NCBI GenBank assembly: GCA_948146395.1
Contig: OX411543.1
Coordinates: 28,039,558-28,103,557 of the forward strand
DNA length: 64,000 nt
DNA from: Fragum whitleyi
Lineage: Eukaryota; Mollusca; Bivalvia; Cardiida; Cardiidae
Direction of reading: 5' to 3'
Part shown: piece after piece, positions 45,101-49,763 of the stretch
How the letters are laid out: each line of letters starts with the position of its first letter
Numbering within the stretch: position 1 is the first letter of the stretch
Program-made: the position numbers and the translations under genes
Notes under the pieces: model-generated
What the model was told of the DNA's origin: nothing
Seen by the model: the letters and a program-made list of their open reading frames with translations, nothing else
Databases searched by the model: none

Positions 45101-45585
45101 CTTTATTTCTTAATGAAACCTCATGTTGTGGGTACTCAATTTTATTGTCTCCATGAGACGATTTCAATGAGCACCAAAAACATACGGTTTGTGCTATAAT
45201 TTGTGAAATACTTTGATCTAAAACCGAAAATACCCCGCTGTCTGTAACTCTGCTAATAAATTGGATATATAAACTAAACTAAAATATAATAATGACCTAT
45301 TCCTGTTAAAGCGTTGCCCTGTCCATAACAACAACTGTCAAAATATAATGATTTTGTTTGATTGCTTGCTGCTTCTCTTTCCAAACCTTCATTAATCATC
45401 AAGGAACAAGGGACTCCAGGCAGAGACCAGCTCATCTCAGTGTCTGTCCTACGAGGGTTAAAGTTTTTGGATGAACTATCCCAAAAGTTGAGAGAAACAC
45501 TTTGCTGAAAATTATATGGTTTCCCAGCCATAGGTATAGAATCTTTTTCAGGATTCATATTGTCTTGTCTATCCCCAAAAGACAT
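17194..45585 (-). CDS. ARNT: ARNT (HIF-1beta / tango), bHLH-PAS transcription factor
   Basis: Class II bHLH-PAS protein. By family knowledge it dimerises in the nucleus with AhR, HIF-alpha, Sim or Trh and binds E-box-like response elements. Exons from 5' to 3' (descending): 45387-45585 (candidate), 41319-41376, 40082-40150, 38147-38304, 35250-35329, 34651-34743, 33823-33940, 32853-32882, 30520-30714, 28771-28942, 26972-27078, 23911-24061, 20696-20854, 19655-19853, 17826-17907, 17194-17384. All fifteen exons after the first join in phase with GT-AG borders, giving 620 residues (686 with the candidate first exon). Order of domains: acidic/basic N-terminus, bHLH (~109-161), PAS-A (~175-330), PAS-B with PAC (~375-476), Q/P/S-rich C-terminus ending in a short acidic-hydrophobic motif as in Drosophila tango. 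ARNT rather than ARNTL/BMAL is shown by [20 protein letters not shown] and by the [20 protein letters not shown] region. The gene looks intact. Confidence 0.95.
17826..17907 (-). CDS. ARNT: ARNT exon 15
   Basis: Acceptor TCTGTTGCAG, donor TTCTG|GTAAAG. Encodes [18 protein letters not shown] and QMSPNSTPS. In phase with both neighbours. Confidence 0.9.
18285..18580. mobile_element. MITE with AGGAGTCC modules (copy 1)
   Basis: CAAGGAGTCCAAA on the left and GACTCCCCTTAGTGTCGAACCCTG on the right, with AATATTGTGGAAAAGAAGAAAT inside. Related sequences at 37320-37700 and 55670-55880 share the GGACTCC...CTTAGTG(T/C)(C/T)GAA end and the GAAATTGCTTG hairpin region. Confidence 0.5.
18994..19239. mobile_element. 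TTAA MITE family M, copy 1
   Basis: TTAA on both sides. Inverted termini CCCTTGTCATGCTCA / CAGCCTGACAAGGG. Contains TTCCTGCTTGGGCAGGA and GCACATATGTGCAG palindromes. Second clean copy at 42495-42741, partial copies ending at 28507 and 57908. Confidence 0.75.
19655..19853 (-). CDS. ARNT: ARNT exon 14, Q/P-rich C-terminal region
   Basis: Acceptor AACCTTCAG, donor CCAG|GTATTT. Encodes [20 protein letters not shown] and a Q/P/S-rich tract, as expected for the transactivation region. A foldback MITE begins just 5' of the acceptor (19862 on). Confidence 0.9.
19862..19990. mobile_element. Foldback MITE (GATGAAGAGAG / TTGAAATCAACAAAT), copy 2
   Basis: Shares GATGAAGAGAGTATTTTGTT, GGTTTGAAACTAAAACCCT and GAAATCAACAAATAT with 12610-12772. 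Lies within 10 bases of the ARNT exon 14 acceptor. Confidence 0.5.
20099..20327 (+). mobile_element. TTAA MITE family B, copy 3
   Basis: TTAA-bounded, 229 bp, hairpin GAAGAAATTGCTTCTGACAAGC... inside. In ARNT intron 13. Confidence 0.85.
20696..20854 (-). CDS. ARNT: ARNT exon 13, C-terminal region
   Basis: Acceptor CTATTTCAG, donor TCAG|GTAATG. Low-complexity Q/P/G/S/T-rich sequence ([20 protein letters not shown]). No folded domain; frame continuity and splice sites carry the call. Confidence 0.9.
21070..21135 (+). repeat. C8 tract and (CT)n microsatellite
   Basis: CCCCCCCCCC then a long TCTC run and T8, in ARNT intron 12. Confidence 0.9.
21964..22540. mobile_element. hAT-like MITE with intact 8-bp target duplication
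   Basis: Perfect 13-base terminal inverted repeats TAGGGATGGTAAC. Flanked by the direct repeat CTAAGAAA at 21956-21963 and 22541-22548. Eight-base duplications and (C/T)AGGGRTGG ends are hallmarks of the hAT superfamily. 577 bp without a transposase ORF. In ARNT intron 12. Confidence 0.85.
22721..22766. repeat. Perfect-arm hairpin, CTTGTAACTACAGCTT
   Basis: CTTGTAACTACAGCTT-GATT-AAAGCTGTAGTTACAAG forms a strong stem. Related AACTACAGCT..AAGCTGTA modules occur at 16058-16092, so it is likely an insertion-derived repeat. Confidence 0.6.
23265..23386. repeat. Inverted-repeat element, GCGTTAACATTTGCAGAGACC arms
   Basis: GGGCGTTTACATTTGCAGAGA at the left pairs with TCTCTGCAAATGTTAACGCCC at the right around TTAACGCCC..GCGTGCATTAAA. 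MITE-like. Confidence 0.55.
23388..23880 (+). mobile_element. Helitron-like element ending ~30 bases from an ARNT exon
   Basis: 5' GAAGACCATGATGGTCCTAT (stem GGACCAT) and ATCACTCACCTCCG. Body has repeats with GGCCCCTTTTCC..ATGATAT and AAGTTTCATGAAGATTGG. Ends with the hairpin GCTCACCTTGAGCAC-AATGTGTTCAGGTGAGC before TAAAAAAG. Related body to 43415-44459. Confidence 0.65.
23911..24061 (-). CDS. ARNT: ARNT exon 12, PAS-B beta sheet / PAC
   Basis: Acceptor TATTGCAG, donor CAAA|GTAAGA. Encodes [33 protein letters not shown] and [14 protein letters not shown], the PAC strands closing PAS-B. A Helitron-like element ends about 30 bases from the low border, just inside the following intron. Confidence 0.95.
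24141..24369 (-). mobile_element. TTAA MITE family B, copy 4
   Basis: Inverted orientation, TTAACCCTTTCCTGTTTTAC at the left end; hairpin GAAGAAATTGCTTGTCAGAAGC. ARNT intron 11. Confidence 0.85.
24752..25281 (-). mobile_element. TTAA MITE family B, copy 5, split by another element
   Basis: Left part 24752-24871 and right part 25177-25281 together match one family B copy. The break falls after AGTGTG, within AGTGTGGAAAAAG of the intact copies. The right TTAA terminus is mutated. Confidence 0.75.
24872..25176 (+). mobile_element. Helitron-like family E, complete copy nested in a MITE
   Basis: 5' AACAAGATGTGTTTGTGAAACAC (stem GTGTTT/AAACAC). Internal CGGACGGACAGACAG run (25082-25135). 3' hairpin ATGCCCCCGATC / GATGCGGGGGCAT followed by AA. 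The host MITE reads through on both sides with no target duplication. Confidence 0.65.
25393..26662. mobile_element. 1.27-kb TIR element, AAGRTAACTGCGGACA ends
   Basis: TTTAAGATAACTGCGGACA at left and TGTCCGCAGTTACCTTAAA at right are inverted with one mismatch. The body carries internal inverted pairs such as GACGTCATAAAGGAG / CCCTTTATGACGTC and GCCCGGTGACCTATGCTG / GCATAGGTCACCGGGC. No transposase recognised. Fills most of ARNT intron 11. Confidence 0.7.
26668..26935 (-). mobile_element. tRNA-derived SINE
   Basis: Minus orientation, from TTGCTTTCAACAATC (tail) to GCTACCACTGCGCTTTGA (tRNA A-box region inverted) and GGGAATTGAACCC (B box inverted). Ends 37 bases from ARNT exon 11. Confidence 0.8.
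26972..27078 (-). CDS. ARNT: ARNT exon 11, PAS-B core
   Basis: Acceptor ATTTTTCAG, donor CAAG|GTATTT. Encodes [20 protein letters not shown] then [15 protein letters not shown], the PAS-B helical region and HPED motif. Confidence 0.95.
27246..27527 (-). mobile_element. tRNA-derived SINE splitting another repeat
   Basis: Minus orientation, tail TTGATTGATTCAAC on the left, B box inverse GGGATCAAACCCGAG, A-box region at the right. TGCAGAA flanks both sides (7-base duplication). The flanking sequence (ATGTCCATAGACAATATC ... AACATTGTTTTTGAATTAGC) resembles one repeat also present near 44780-44930. Confidence 0.75.
27905..28140 (-). mobile_element. tRNA-derived SINE, diverged
   Basis: TTTGTTTGAATGGGGTTCGA tail, GGGGAACCTTTCAATGGATTCC and ATCAACCCATGGTGGGAGAC body, GGGATGAACCCTTAAC B-box inverse. 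ARNT intron 10. Confidence 0.7.
28340..28507. mobile_element. TTAA MITE family M, right half
   Basis: Matches the right half of 18994-19239 (AGACCAGAAATTTTGAATATT ... TTATTCAGCATGACAAAG) and ends on the TTAA that also starts family B copy 6. Confidence 0.6.
28504..28733 (+). mobile_element. TTAA MITE family B, copy 6
   Basis: TTAA-bounded; hairpin AAGAAATTGCTTATGACAAGC; 38 bases from ARNT exon 10. Confidence 0.85.
28771..28942 (-). CDS. ARNT: ARNT exon 10, PAS-A/PAS-B linker and start of PAS-B
   Basis: Acceptor ATTATTTCAG, donor AGAG|GTAGGG. Contains [20 protein letters not shown], then [19 protein letters not shown] opening PAS-B. Confidence 0.95.
28950..29300. mobile_element. Foldback element with TACGTACTTAGTG arms (copy 3)
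   Basis: Begins TTATCTTATAACTATAC eight bases after the ARNT exon 10 acceptor side. Contains AACATCCCATATGATATTTT, AATACGTACTTAGTGTATTG and the inverse ACACTAAGTACGTATT, with a local duplication of CAATTATCAATTCTCACAAC. Confidence 0.65.
29480..29730. mobile_element. Foldback element with CGATTTTCACGAAATGAAAT arm (copy 2)
   Basis: AAATCGATTTATGTTTCATTGAG pairs with ATTTTCACGAAATGAAATAA. Followed by TTATTCTATTTCTTTAATGC and AGATAATGTCAGATAGG, as at 7110-7440. Confidence 0.5.
29814..29893. repeat. ~75-bp hairpin element F, copy 1
   Basis: Inverted arms CTCGAGGGGTCAGCGCAATA and TTGTAAATGCCTATA pair with TATAGGCACTTACAA and GCTGAACCCTCGAG. Confidence 0.75.
30003..30236 (-). mobile_element. tRNA-derived SINE
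   Basis: Minus orientation; body CTTGAGCACCTAACAATTG, B-box inverse GGGATCGAACCTTGG, A-box inverse CTACCAACTGTGCTATGA. ARNT intron 9. Confidence 0.8.
30520..30714 (-). CDS. ARNT: ARNT exon 9, end of PAS-A region
   Basis: Acceptor GTCTTTCAG, donor ACAG|GTATGT. Encodes [20 protein letters not shown] and, further on, [17 protein letters not shown], the most ARNT-specific block. Confidence 0.96.
30771..31004. mobile_element. MITE with CCGAGGTTATAAAAGTTTT ends (copy 2)
   Basis: Ends GGCCCGAGGTTATAAAAG / TTTTATAACCTTGGGCC. Starts 56 bases upstream of the ARNT exon 9 acceptor. Confidence 0.7.
31239..32817 (+). mobile_element. TTAA MITE family B, copy 7, split by a 1.35-kb insertion
   Basis: Left 31239-31412 and right 32765-32817 rebuild one family B element. 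The interruption lies at the CTGCAAAACC block of intact copies (here CTAC | AAAACC). Both TTAA ends are present. Confidence 0.8.
31413..32764 (+). mobile_element. Helitron-like family C, copy 1 (nested)
   Basis: 5' ACTAGAAAGCCATGAATGGCTT (stem AAGCCAT/ATGGCTT) then GAGTTGCTCC. Body of ~165-bp tandem units (AGAGAAATGACCTCCGCCCA at about 32042, 32211, 32371). 3' tail CGGATGC.. and hairpin AGCCCCAGTGGC / GCCAGTGGAACT before AAAAA. Inserted in a TTAA MITE with no target duplication. Confidence 0.65.
32853..32882 (-). CDS. ARNT: ARNT exon 8, 30-base micro-exon
   Basis: Thirty bases between TTTTTTCAG and AGT|GTAAGT, encoding [10 protein letters not shown], identical in sense to the GTVKKEG block of ARNT/tango. 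Too short for ORF finding, but demanded by frame on both sides. It lies only 36 bases beyond a MITE/Helitron-like composite (31239-32817). Confidence 0.93.
32883..33822. other. ARNT intron 7, nothing assigned
   Basis: A short inverted pair AGAATTGAAGACTG / CAGTCTTCAATTCT sits at 33458-33496. No other structure or exon-like sequence seen. Confidence 0.5.
33823..33940 (-). CDS. ARNT: ARNT exon 7, PAS-A continuation
   Basis: Acceptor ATATTACAG, donor AAAA|GTAGGT. Encodes [20 protein letters not shown] and [19 protein letters not shown], with the HPDD motif typical of PAS folds. Confidence 0.95.
34437..34640. mobile_element. MITE with CAGAGGTGCAGATAAGGGG ends (copy 1)
   Basis: Ends CACAGAGGTGCAGATAAGGGG and CCCCTCTATCTGTAGCTCTG are inverted. 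Inside, GGGTACTCATTTGAATCGTCTC pairs with GACGATTCCAGTAAGTACCC. Ends 11 bases from ARNT exon 6. Copies at 45082-45258 and 62498-62895. Confidence 0.7.
34651..34743 (-). CDS. ARNT: ARNT exon 6, PAS-A core
   Basis: Exactly 31 codons between TTTGCAG and CAG|GTTTGT. Contains [20 protein letters not shown] and the [11 protein letters not shown] segment of PAS-A. Confidence 0.95.
35250..35329 (-). CDS. ARNT: ARNT exon 5, bHLH-PAS linker
   Basis: Acceptor TTTCAG, donor GAG|GTAAGG, phase 0 at the end. Encodes [20 protein letters not shown] followed by KHLILE, the family-conserved start of PAS-A. Confidence 0.95.
35350..35530. mobile_element. Foldback element with ATATTTTCAC arms (copy 3)
   Basis: GCTATATTTTCACAAATGGCTC and GTGAAAAATACAGCTTTTATTGT arms, then TTATTCTATTTCTTTAATGC as in copies 1 and 2. 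Starts 20 bases from ARNT exon 5. Confidence 0.5.
35652..37026 (+). mobile_element. Helitron-like family C, copy 2
   Basis: 5' ACTAGAAAGCCATGAATGGCTT; six ~165-bp units (35803, 35966, 36131, 36296, 36463, 36627). 3' CACGGACGGACGGACGG run and hairpin AGCCCCAGTGGC / GCCAGTGGAGCT before AAAAATA. ARNT intron 4. Confidence 0.7.
37320..37700. mobile_element. MITE with GGACTCC modules (copy 2)
   Basis: TTGGACTCCTTACAC left, TCCTCGACACTCCTTAGTG right. Hairpin AAGAAATTGCTTG-TTG-CAAGCAATTTCTT at 37408-37440. Confidence 0.5.
37831..37900. repeat. 70-bp hairpin element F, copy 2
   Basis: GCTCAGCATGAAACAGTTGT and AACTGCCTATA pair with TATAGGCAGTT and ACAACTGTTTCATGCTGAGC: an almost perfect ~33-bp stem. 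ARNT intron 4. Confidence 0.85.
38147..38304 (-). CDS. ARNT: ARNT exon 4, entire bHLH domain
   Basis: Acceptor ACTCTAG, donor CGAG|GTAGGT. Holds the DNA-contacting basic region with the H-x-x-E-x-x-x-R pattern ([14 protein letters not shown]), helix 1, loop ([10 protein letters not shown]) and helix 2 ([16 protein letters not shown]). All E-box contacting residues of the family are present. Longest exon of strong identity to human ARNT and Drosophila tango. Confidence 0.97.
38349..38420. repeat. ~72-bp hairpin element F, copy 3
   Basis: ATGGCTCTGCATGAAACAG / CTGTTTTGCACTGAGCCAT and GTTGTAACTGCCTGTA / TATAGGCATTTACAAC arms. Within 50 bases of the bHLH exon acceptor. Confidence 0.8.
38512..39235 (+). 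repeat. Tandem-repeat element starting AACAAGAGTGCCATAG
   Basis: 5' AACAAGAGTGCCATAGTCAC resembles the other Helitron-like starts. Body has 4 diverged ~165-bp units marked by AGGAGGAGTT (38647, 38814, 38962, 39127). Ends in a GGACAGATGGATAGACAG run. It interrupts a repeat whose ends are AAACCTGTTTAAAGCAAG and its inverse CTTGCTTAAGACATG. Confidence 0.5.
39355..39625. mobile_element. Foldback element related to 4262-4710
   Basis: CACTAGTGGAATAAACATGCAA, AACTCGTCATCTAAAACTGATA and CTCGTTTTTATCTG are the inverse of modules in the copy at 4262-4710. Confidence 0.5.
39740..40050 (+). mobile_element. Helitron-like family E, diverged copy ending near ARNT exon 3
   Basis: AACAAGAGATGTTTGTACAAC start, C13 tract, AGGTCAATGG, ends GAAGGGGGCATAATT. 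Same order as 11620-11935. Ends ~32 bases from exon 3. Confidence 0.5.
40082..40150 (-). CDS. ARNT: ARNT exon 3, acidic linker before the bHLH
   Basis: Acceptor GTTTTTAG, donor CTAG|GTGAGC. Encodes an acidic run (SDDEDSQG) then DKEKFAR, which aligns with the 'DDEQSSADKERLARE' linker of vertebrate ARNT just before the basic region. Phases match both neighbours. Confidence 0.92.
40552..40624. repeat. Hairpin element F, copy 4
   Basis: AAACTGTTGTAAG..GTATAAATGTATAGGCACTTACAATAGTTTTGCA, partly decayed stem. Confidence 0.6.
41319..41376 (-). CDS. ARNT: ARNT exon 2, basic N-terminal segment
   Basis: Acceptor CTTTCAG, donor AGA|GTAAGT. Encodes [18 protein letters not shown], a lysine-rich stretch matching the position of the ARNT nuclear localisation signal. 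It starts with two bases completing a codon and ends with two bases of the next, which fit the following exon exactly. Confidence 0.88.
41527..41950. mobile_element. Composite of SINE pieces in both orientations
   Basis: Minus-strand tail (TTTTGGGGTTCAATGCC) and body, then a plus-strand tRNA-like head (ACAGTTGGTAGCGCATC ... GGTCCTGGGTTTGATT, 41637-41677). Next comes a minus-strand full body (41683-41892, CGGCGGCTGGAGGACC ... CAGGGATCGAAC), then a plus-strand B-box/body start (TGGGTTTGATCCCC, 41897 on). At least two rounds of insertion or a hairpin rearrangement. Confidence 0.6.
42060..42135. repeat. Hairpin element F, copy 5
   Basis: TGGCTCTGTGTGAAACAGTT / AACTGTTTTGCACTGAGCCA with CCTATAAACATATAGG centre. 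Confidence 0.75.
42495..42741. mobile_element. TTAA MITE family M, copy 2
   Basis: TTAA both sides; CCCTTGTCATGCTGAAT / GTACAGCATGACAAGGG termini; inverse orientation to copy 1 (GCACTTATGTGCAG palindrome near the right). Confidence 0.75.
43003..43270 (-). mobile_element. tRNA-derived SINE
   Basis: Tail TTTGTTTGAATGGGG, body GCTGGATCAACTAACAATGG, B-box inverse GCGTCAAACCCATGAC, A-box inverse CTACCAACTGCGCTATGA. Confidence 0.8.
43415..44459 (+). mobile_element. Helitron-like element nested in a family A element
   Basis: AACAAGAGGATGGTCCTTGATC then CGCTCACCTGAG. Body units with GGCCCCTTTTCC and AAGTTTCATGAAGATTGG. Ends TTGAGCACTTCGTGCTCAGG TGAGCT. Flanks 43290-43414 and 44460-44712 carry family A 145-bp sequence (CAAGATTTCATCAAGACAAT; CTTCTAGAGTGTCCAAAAGG), so it lies inside an older copy. 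Confidence 0.6.
45082..45258. mobile_element. MITE with internal GAGACGATT palindrome (copy 2)
   Basis: TTAATGAAACCTCATGTTGT, GGGTACTCAATTTTATTGTC / GACGATTTCAATGAGCACC and CCCGCTGTCTGTAACTCTG; same order as 34437-34640. Adjacent to the candidate ARNT exon 1. Confidence 0.6.
45387..45585 (-). CDS. ARNT: Candidate first coding exon of ARNT
   Basis: An ATG in good context (GCCATGT) opens a frame reading [19 protein letters not shown] and on to ...MINE. A GAAG|GTTTGG donor at 45386 leaves one base, the phase required by the next exon. The donor is weak, and alternatives exist (for example CTC|GTAGGA further upstream, or ATAG|GTCATT near 45290). ARNT N-termini are poorly conserved, so homology cannot confirm it. 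An unrelated upstream first exon is possible. Confidence 0.4.
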
Positions 45586-46927
45586 GGCTGGTGTTCATGA
45601 GAAATGTATTCTTTTTACTGCTAATTATTTTTTAAACAAGTTGGCCTTCTTTTTGTCGATTTCAATAAGTCTTGTTCAAGTTAACCTAATAATAATCAAG
45701 AAGAAAGCAGGGGGTGTATGGATCTTCTTCTTTTAATGTTTTTCTTTCACAACTTTCTTCCGTATCCAATTTGTGTGATATTGTGGACAGCTCCTTAAAG
45801 TACTTGTTTAAACCTATTTATTTTACATCAATTGGGAAAACAAGTTCTTTCAAATTAGATAAATCTATCTCAATTCTGCTTCCTGGAAAATTCACAAAGT
45901 TCGCTAGCCAAATGTGTGGGCCTATGCAAAAACCAAGATCGTTAGCCACTCCCGGGAATCAAACTCAAGACCAATTGGTCAAGAGGCCGACACAAAACCA
46001 ATAGACCGTGGACACCACACTTAAAAGTCTGCAAGCCATAGATTATTTTCAAGCACTTTTCAAATGGCAAGTGAGTATAAGATACTACTCCTATCACTTA
46101 TCTAAATCTAACTGATTTCAAAATCTTTAACACTTAAAACAATTAGATTGTATGATTTGTCAATTATATGTTGATATAGTAAATTGTGTTTGTAGCTCTG
46201 TGGAATTCATTGCATTTTAAATCAAAATTGTTAATTGTATTTCTAAAGCAGTTTATTATTGATTTGACAAACAAGTTATACTGAGACCAGCCTGCACTGA
46301 GATATGCAGCCTGATCTTGGCATTCATTGCCTGTTTTCTACATAATTATTTTGGAAAAGTCTTGGTCTTTTACAGTTTAAATATCCGAATAATTGGCAAT
46401 TTGTTTGAAACAAAATTAAATTCAGCAGGAAATGGTTAAGGTGAAAAACACATCTATCACATTTCATTAACCAAACAGAAAATAACAATAAAATATCACG
46501 CAATGATTGTTTCACAAATGAATTGATACATCCACATTTCACAGATTATTAAAACACTGGCATTAAACAGCTTCTCGCATTTTTATTGAAGCATTATTAG
46601 TCTTGCAAGTAATCGTTAAATTCTACACCTTTATTAGTCTTCGATGACAAAAGCTGGAAAAGTCATAAACATCAGTGGTTTCTAGATGACATTCTTTCTC
46701 GCGTTGTTAATGACATTTGAGTCTGTGTGTGAAATGTCCAACAATTTCCGATGCACCCAAAGCAAATATTCTGGTCAGCTTGTGCATCGCAGTCTGACCA
46801 TAGTCTTCAAAATTTGTTGACAGCCTTTCCCTCACAATAAGCTGACCACTTGATAACAGCTGGAACACTAGGGTACAAGGTCCAAAGGACTCGATAGGGT
46901 TCTTCCTGAATTTGAAATTGTGGACAC
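45586..46927. other. Upstream of ARNT, nothing assigned
   Basis: No TATA box or clear promoter signature was recognised in the 1.3 kb upstream of the candidate start. Open frames here (for example 45714-46004) show no recognisable protein. Confidence 0.4.
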
Positions 46928-48772
46928 CGCCTGACACACGACGGACATTCTACGATCCCAATAGCTCACCTTGAGCACTTTGTGCTCAGGTGTGCTAAAA
47001 AGGGTTGGGCCCGGGCAAAGCCCAAATATGACCCCAGGGTCTTGTTATGAACAAACTTGGAAGAAGTCCACTAGATGATGCTACATACCAAAATGAAAGA
47101 TGTCTGCCTTCTGGTTTCAGAGAAGAAGATTTTTAAAGATTTTCATATTTTCACCCTTTTTGTTATGGGTAAAGGGAAAGTTAAGGGTGGATTTCATTTA
47201 TTTGAACAACTTTGGTAGAGCTTGACCCAACGAACATCCCTGCCAAGTTTCATCAAGATTGGCCCACTGGTTTAGGAGGAGAAGATGTATAAAGAAATTG
47301 TGGATGAAGCATGACGGACGACACACAACGCACGACTGACGACCCACTACGTCCATTCTACGTTCACAATAGCTCACCTTGAGCACTTTGTGCTCAGGTG
47401 AGCTAAAAAGGGATGCACCAGGGCAAAACCCAAATATGACCCCAGGGTCTTAATATGAACAAACTTGGTAGGGGCCCACTAAGTGATGCTACATACCAAT
47501 AATGATAGCTGTCTGCCATCTGGTTTCAGAGAAGAAGATTTTTTTAAGAATTTAGCTCTTTGATTCTATGTAAAAAGGGTTGCGCCTTGGTGGAGCCCAA
47601 ATATGACCCCAGGGTCTTGACATGAACAAACTTAGTAGAGACACACTAGATGATGCTACATACCTAATATGAAAGCTGTCTGCCTTCTGGTATCAGAGGA
47701 GAAGATTTTTAAAGATTTTCATATTTTTACCCTTTTTGATAAGGGTAAAGGGAAAGTTAAGGATGGATTTCATTTATTTGAACAAACTTGATAGAGACTG
47801 TTGAAAGGGTCACTCAAGGATCAATCAAGTGAAATTTGGTTGATATCCATCTGTTACATTCTGAGAGAATGATTTTGAAAGTTTCCATTATATAACATAT
47901 AGAGAAATGACCACCGTCCATAAAATGCATAATTTCTATCCGATCACAATAATTTTTGGTAGACTGATAGAGGGTCACTCGATGATCATATAAGTGAAAT
48001 TTGGTTGATATCCATCGATTACATTCTGAGAAAATGATTTTGAAAGTTTCCTACATATAACATATAGAGAAATGACCTCTGCCCATAAAATGCATAATTT
48101 CTATCTGATCACAATCATTTTTTGTAGACTGATAAAGGGCAACCTTGGGATCCTTCATGTAGAATTTAATTGGTATCCATCAATTAGAACTGAGAAAACC
48201 CACTTTTTACCATACATTGTATTTGGAAATAAGCCATGCCCATTAAATCCATGTTTTTCATTGGATCAAAATTTTATGAACAACTTTGAAAAAGGGTCAC
48301 CCAAGGATCATTCCTGTGAAGTTTTGTTGAAATTCATCCAATAGTTTCTTAGGAGAAGATTTTTAAAGAAAAAGTTTACGATCAGAAGCATGCACAGACG
48401 GACGCACGACGGACACAACGCCATGACAATAGCCCCAGTGGCTTTCAGCCAGTAGAGCTAAAAATAAAAGCAGTCTGCCTTCTGATTTCAGAGAAGAAGG
48501 TTTTTGAAGCTTATCCTATTTTCACCCTTTTTGATAAGGGTAAAGGGAAAGTTAAGGGTGGATTTCATTTATTTGAACAACTTTGGTAGAGCTTGACCCA
48601 AGGAACATCCCTGCCAAGTTTCATCAAGATTGACCCACCAGATTTTTTGAGAATATGTTTAAAGAAATTGTAGAGGTTGCATGAAGGACGACTGACTACG
48701 CACAACTGACGACAGACATTGTACAATCACAATAGCTCACCTTGAGCACTTTGTGCTCAGGTGAGCTAAAAC
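46928..48772 (+). mobile_element. Three concatenated Helitron-like 3' halves
   Basis: Three hairpin ends of the GCTCACCTTGAGCAC type occur at 46963-46997, 47372-47407 and 48738-48772. The two downstream bodies both begin with AAAAGGGTTGGGCC/AAAAGGGATGCACC and AAATATGACCCCAGGGTC. A third such start lies at 47572. The array looks like tandem insertions or duplications at the 3' end. Confidence 0.55.
47788..48465 (+). mobile_element. Helitron-like family C, 5'-truncated, nested
   Basis: Starts in mid 165-bp unit (GGGTCACTCAAGGATCAATC) and ends AGCCCCAGTGGC / GCCAGTAGAGCT before AAAAATAA. The surrounding element resumes with GCAGTCTGCCTTCTGATTTC. Confidence 0.6.
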
Positions 48773-49010
48773 TATATGATTTTTTCAAATCTTAAACATA
48801 AATTGTTGTTTTCTTTTGTGCCTAGAAAAAATATTAAAAAATTAAATTTAAAGTAAAGGTGGAAAAATAATTCAATGACAAACAATTTTATCTCCTATTC
48901 ACACAAATAAAAAATGTGAAATGTGATTTAAGTCTTTAAACCAAATTCCTAATAAGTTCATTATTAAAAAATGAAACTTTAACAGGCGAGTATTTATCTA
49001 ACCAAAAAAA

Positions 49011-49322
49011 CTAGAAAGCCATGAATGGCCTGAGTCGCTCCTCAGGCTTGAAATTCTTGTAATAGCAAATCTAAGGTTTGACTAGATTTAAAGATACATT
49101 TGTGTATTTTGGGTTCTACTGATGTTGAAACGGTTTTTAAAGATTCCACTATATAACATATAGAGAAATGACCTCTGCCCATAAAATACATATTTTGATT
49201 TCACATATAAAGATTTCTAAAAGAAAAAGTTTACGACCGGAAGCACGCACTGAAGGATGGAGGAACGCATGACGGACGCAACGCCATGACAATAGCCCCA
49301 GTGGTCTTCGGCCAGTGGAGCT
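49011..49322 (+). mobile_element. Helitron-like family C, internally deleted
   Basis: Complete 5' end (ACTAGAAAGCCATGAATGGC) and 3' hairpin (AGCCCCAGTGGT / GCCAGTGGAGCT), but the tandem core is lost, leaving 0.3 kb. Confidence 0.65.
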
Positions 49323-49536
49323 TATTACACAGACTCAAAAATATATTTCCATTTTATCTTTATACATATACCTATATACAGGCTAAGTTGACAGGACGAG
49401 TTATTCATAAGCCGAGTTGACTGTGAACCAACCAAACATTTAACAAATAAAATCATTATAATAAACATTAACGCGATAATTATGATCATAAAGGAAATAT
49501 TTTGAAGTATCAATGCCATCTGAATTATTATCTCTC

Positions 49537-49763
49537 ATACCATTGCTGTTTAATCCCTGCTTTTGACATGCCTGTTATTTTATCATTGAGAAAACATTGT
49601 GAAAAAAGAAGAAATTGCTTCTGACAAGCAATTTCTTCTTTTTCCAACCTTTTTTCTACCCAACAGAATGGTTATTTTTCAAATTAAATCCACTTTAAAT
49701 TTTCGTCTGCAAAACCTTTGAATTTGGACAGGTCAAAAATTGTGTAAAACAGCAAAGGGTTAA
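49537..49763 (+). mobile_element. TTAA MITE family B, copy 8
   Basis: Left terminus decayed (CATACCATTGCTGTTTAATC), right TTAA intact; hairpin GAAGAAATTGCTTCTGACAAGC. Confidence 0.75.
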
